DNA of 8,072 nt from Hyphomicrobiales bacterium. GTDB lineage: Bacteria > Pseudomonadota > Alphaproteobacteria > Rhizobiales > Beijerinckiaceae. The position numbers and the translations under genes were made by a program. Below are positions 5,904 through 8,072 of this stretch, in pieces. The notes below the pieces were generated by a model, which did not search any database, was not told where the DNA came from, and saw nothing but the letters and a program-made list of their open reading frames with translations. Within the stretch, counting starts at the first letter, position 1. The number at the start of each line of letters is the position of its first letter. Location: NCBI GenBank assembly GCA_028290125.1, contig JAQGKM010000479.1, positions 1-8,072 of the forward strand, read 5' to 3'.

Positions 5904-6959
5904 ATGGTCGCCAGCAGTGATTTCGAGCCGACGCCGGGTGCGCACGGCGCCAAGCGCGTGCTCGTCACCGGGGTAGCGGGCTTCATCGGCAACGCCGTTG
6001 CGCTGAAGCTGCTCGACCAGGGGCATAGCGTCGTCGGCGTCGACAGCATCACCGACTATTATGACGTCCGGTTGAAGCACGCCCGGCTGGCGCGTCTCAA
6101 CGGCCGCAACCGTTATGCCTTCCACCAGACCGACATCTGCGATCTTGCGCAGCTCGCCGACGTGTTTCAGGCGTTTCGCCCGACGCATGTCATTCACCTC
6201 GCGGCGCAGGCGGGCGTGCGCTATTCGATCACCAATCCGCACGTCTACGCGCAGGCCAATCTCGTCGGCTTCACCAACATCATCGATCTCAGCCGGCTGC
6301 ATGGCGTGGAGCATTTCGTCTACGCCTCGACGAGTTCGGTCTATGGCGCCAACACGCGCATGCCGTTCTCGATGACGCAGAACACCGATCATCCGCTCAC
6401 GCTTTATGCGGCGTCCAAGAAAGCCAACGAGCTGATCGCCCACAGCTACAGCCATATCTTCGCGCTGCCGACGACCGGCCTGCGCTTCTTCACGGTCTAT
6501 GGGCCGTGGGGACGCCCCGACATGATGATGGCGATCTTCTCCGAGGCCATCCTGCAGGGCCGCCCGATTCCACTCTTCAACGCCGGGCACATGGAGCGCG
6601 ACTTCACCTATATCGACGACATCGTCGAAGGCGTGGTGCGCAGCTGCTGGGTCACGGCGACGCCCGATCCCGACTGGACCGGCGACGCCCCCGCATGCGC
6701 GTCGAGCACCGCGCCCTACCGCGTCTACAACATCGGGAACGGCAAGCCCGTGCAGGTGCTGCGCGTCGTCGAACTCCTCGAGGAAAATCTCCGGCGGAAG
6801 GCAGAGCGCAATCTGCTGCCGATGCAGCCGGGCGACGTGCCAGCCACTTTCGCCGACATTTCCGAGCTCGCCCGAGCGACAGGCTTCAAGCCTGACACGC
6901 CGATCGAGACGGGCGTGAAAGCCTTCACGGATTGGTACAAGAGCTATCGCGGCCTTTAA
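5904..6959 (+). CDS. UDP-glucuronate 4-epimerase (LspL/CapI-type extended SDR)
   Basis: The 351-residue cytoplasmic enzyme is predicted to interconvert UDP-glucuronate and UDP-galacturonate using bound NAD, feeding galacturonate into LPS, capsule or exopolysaccharide. The Rossmann motif 'GVAGFIG' (Gly23, Gly26, Gly29) is followed by 'HLAAQAGVRYS', 'YASTSSVYG' and the catalytic 'YAASK' (Tyr168, Lys172). 'RFFTVYGPWGRPDM' is the signature that separates this group from UDP-glucose 4-epimerases, and 'DFTYIDDIVEGV' and 'YNIGNG' follow. Length is close to the usual 335-340, with about 15 extra N-terminal residues. ATG at 5904 has a GAGG stretch at a suitable distance; TTG at 5871 would add 11 unconserved residues. 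No glycosyltransferase or other polysaccharide gene is next to it, so it appears to be a stand-alone unit. It converges with the kinase gene on its right. Confidence 0.93.
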   Translation: MVASSDFEPTPGAHGAKRVLVTGVAGFIGNAVALKLLDQGHSVVGVDSITDYYDVRLKHARLARLNGRNRYAFHQTDICDLAQLADVFQAFRPTHVIHLAAQAGVRYSITNPHVYAQANLVGFTNIIDLSRLHGVEHFVYASTSSVYGANTRMPFSMTQNTDHPLTLYAASKKANELIAHSYSHIFALPTTGLRFFTVYGPWGRPDMMMAIFSEAILQGRPIPLFNAGHMERDFTYIDDIVEGVVRSCWVTATPDPDWTGDAPACASSTAPYRVYNIGNGKPVQVLRVVELLEENLRRKAERNLLPMQPGDVPATFADISELARATGFKPDTPIETGVKAFTDWYKSYRGL

Positions 6960-6963
6960 GCGT

Positions 6964-6979
6964 GCCGCAGCTGCGCGGC
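6964..6979. terminator. Short GC hairpin in the 32-base convergent gap
   Basis: GCCGC (6964-6968) and GCGGC (6975-6979) pair around a six-base loop, just after the epimerase stop and before the end of the converging kinase gene. There is no T-tract on either strand, so it is at best a weak bidirectional terminator. Confidence 0.22.
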
Positions 6980-6991
6980 GAGCGACATCCG

Positions 6992-8071
6992 CTAGTTGCT
7001 GTCGAGGACCGCGGCAACGGGCGCGCGCAGGCGCCACACGACACCGGTATTCAGGTAATCCACCTGCACGCGTGCGTTGAGAGCAGTGGTGGGAGCCTTC
7101 ACGAGGACGCCCTGCCCGAACCCGTTGCGCGTGGGAGCCTTGACCTCCGGGCCGCCGCTTTCCGTCCAGCGACAGGCGAATACGCTGCCGCCGTCCTCGT
7201 CTGAAACTTCCCAGCGAATGTCGACGACGCCGTCATCATTCGAAAGCGATCCGTATTTGGCAGCGTTGGTCGCCAACTCATGAATCGCCATGCCTATCGC
7301 CTGAGCGGCGGCGACGTTGACCTTCAGGTCCGGCCCAGTCACCTGCACGCGTTTCGTCGACAGTTCCGCAAAATGCTGAAGCTGGCTGACGATCAGCGTG
7401 CGAAGATCAACGCCCCGCCAATCTGAATTGATCAGCAGATCCTGGCTGGCGGCCACCGACATCAGCCGATCCTCGAACAGCTTTCCCTTTTCACTGGCCT
7501 TGGTCGCCCCGAAGGTCTGCCTTGCAATCGCCTGCACCACCGCTAGCAGGTTCTTGCACCGATGGGCGATTTCGCCATTCAGCAATTGAAGCCGCTCGTC
7601 CGCCTTCTTGCGTTCGGTGACGTCGAGGACTGCGAGCAGACCATTGAAAGGTCGCCGTTGTCCGGTTGAGTCAAAATGATAGGTGATCTGCTTGCGCGCG
7701 TGGAGCCATCGCACCTCACCGTTGGCGAGCCGGATTCGATGCTCGGCAATCAGGGAGCCGTCGCCCTGGGGACCGAGAAGCTGAGCGATCTGGCCCTGAA
7801 GTCTGTGGAAGTCCTCTTCATGGAAGCGGCCATGGACCAGAGACCTCGGCATCCGTTCGGACGCTGGTAGATCGAACAGTTCGGCTGCCCGGTCGTCGAG
7901 GAGGATCGTTCCTGCCACGTAATCGATCTCGCCGAGCCCAATCCCCGAAATATCGACGCCCAGCTTCAGCCTCGCTTCACTCAACCGGAGAGCGCGAAAC
8001 TCGTCCTTCTGCTGCGCGGGCTCGATGAGTGCGGATTCTGAAAACATGCGTTGGCTGATGTCCTGGGCGCT
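6992..8071 (-). CDS. PAS-HWE family sensor histidine kinase (5' end probably outside window)
   Basis: This is a soluble HWE-type histidine kinase, a group common in alphaproteobacteria and often linked to light, redox or general-stress signalling. Counting from the Met at 8047: a PAS_3 domain with PAC end 'LLAVLDVTERKKADERL' (about 25-154), the phospho-acceptor 'EIAHRCKNLLAVVQAIA' with His162, the N-box 'HELATNAAKYGSL' (Glu257, Asn261) and the HWE signature 'RWTESGGPEV' (Trp294, Glu296). A 'NGFGQGV' G-box and a final 'VVWRLRAPV' strand follow. All family-defining residues are present. The frame is open to the window edge, the codons before Met8047 read SAQDISQR, and 'DISQRMFSESAL' resembles the end of another PAC motif (DITERxxxExAL). 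That Met also lacks a ribosome-binding site. The true start is therefore probably upstream, with at least one more sensor domain. No response regulator gene is visible. Two sampled lines have GC of about 57-63%, slightly below the rest. Confidence 0.9.
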   Translation of the reverse strand, partial: SAQDISQRMFSESALIEPAQQKDEFRALRLSEARLKLGVDISGIGLGEIDYVAGTILLDDRAAELFDLPASERMPRSLVHGRFHEEDFHRLQGQIAQLLGPQGDGSLIAEHRIRLANGEVRWLHARKQITYHFDSTGQRRPFNGLLAVLDVTERKKADERLQLLNGEIAHRCKNLLAVVQAIARQTFGATKASEKGKLFEDRLMSVAASQDLLINSDWRGVDLRTLIVSQLQHFAELSTKRVQVTGPDLKVNVAAAQAIGMAIHELATNAAKYGSLSNDDGVVDIRWEVSDEDGGSVFACRWTESGGPEVKAPTRNGFGQGVLVKAPTTALNARVQVDYLNTGVVWRLRAPVAAVLDSN

Positions 8072-8072
8072 G

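Noticed and set aside
5793..7037. Long minus-strand ORF (414 residues) across the epimerase
   Set aside because: It is antisense to a gene with intact catalytic motifs, and its low-complexity Arg/His/Asp-rich sequence is typical of a GC-rich shadow frame.

Overview
The window is a high-GC stretch (roughly 65% by hand count of sampled lines) from an alphaproteobacterium, most likely of the Hyphomicrobiales (Rhizobiales) type. The main pointers are an HWE-family sensor kinase, a PAS-rich hybrid kinase, an AglA-type alpha-glucosidase, a rhizobial LspL/CapI-type UDP-glucuronate 4-epimerase, a tRNA-Asp with a chromosomally encoded CCA end, and a possible EcfG-type promoter. This placement is inferred from gene content, not from a marker gene.

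Layout. Positions 1-1880 (+) hold the 3' part of a hybrid histidine kinase whose N-terminus lies outside the window. Positions 1988-3604 (+) encode a cytoplasmic GH13 alpha-glucosidase, with a perfect 12-bp palindrome just upstream. A tRNA-Asp(GTC) follows at 3754-3830 (+), with a plausible -35 box. Directly against its CCA end lies the stop codon of a lower-GC gene on the opposite strand (3831-4532), an Abi-like protein with a HEPN RNase motif. Its upstream flank has an exact TATAAT box, an imperfect 11-bp copy of part of the tRNA 3' end, and a 9-bp inverted repeat. Next is a divergent pair: a secreted ClpP-fold protein (4742-5437, -) and a small secreted protein (5558-5821, +). Positions 5904-6959 (+) encode the UDP-glucuronate 4-epimerase. 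The right end (6992 to the edge, -) is a PAS-HWE histidine kinase that probably continues beyond the window.

Most genes here look like independent single-gene units, not one operon or pathway. The two kinases are signalling proteins without a partner gene in view. The glucosidase would serve sugar catabolism and the epimerase envelope polysaccharide or LPS synthesis. The clearest accessory element is the Abi/HEPN gene docked at the tRNA-Asp 3' end, which looks like a small transferred defence-type cargo. No CRISPR array, transposase, integrase or multi-gene undescribed system is visible, and none is claimed.
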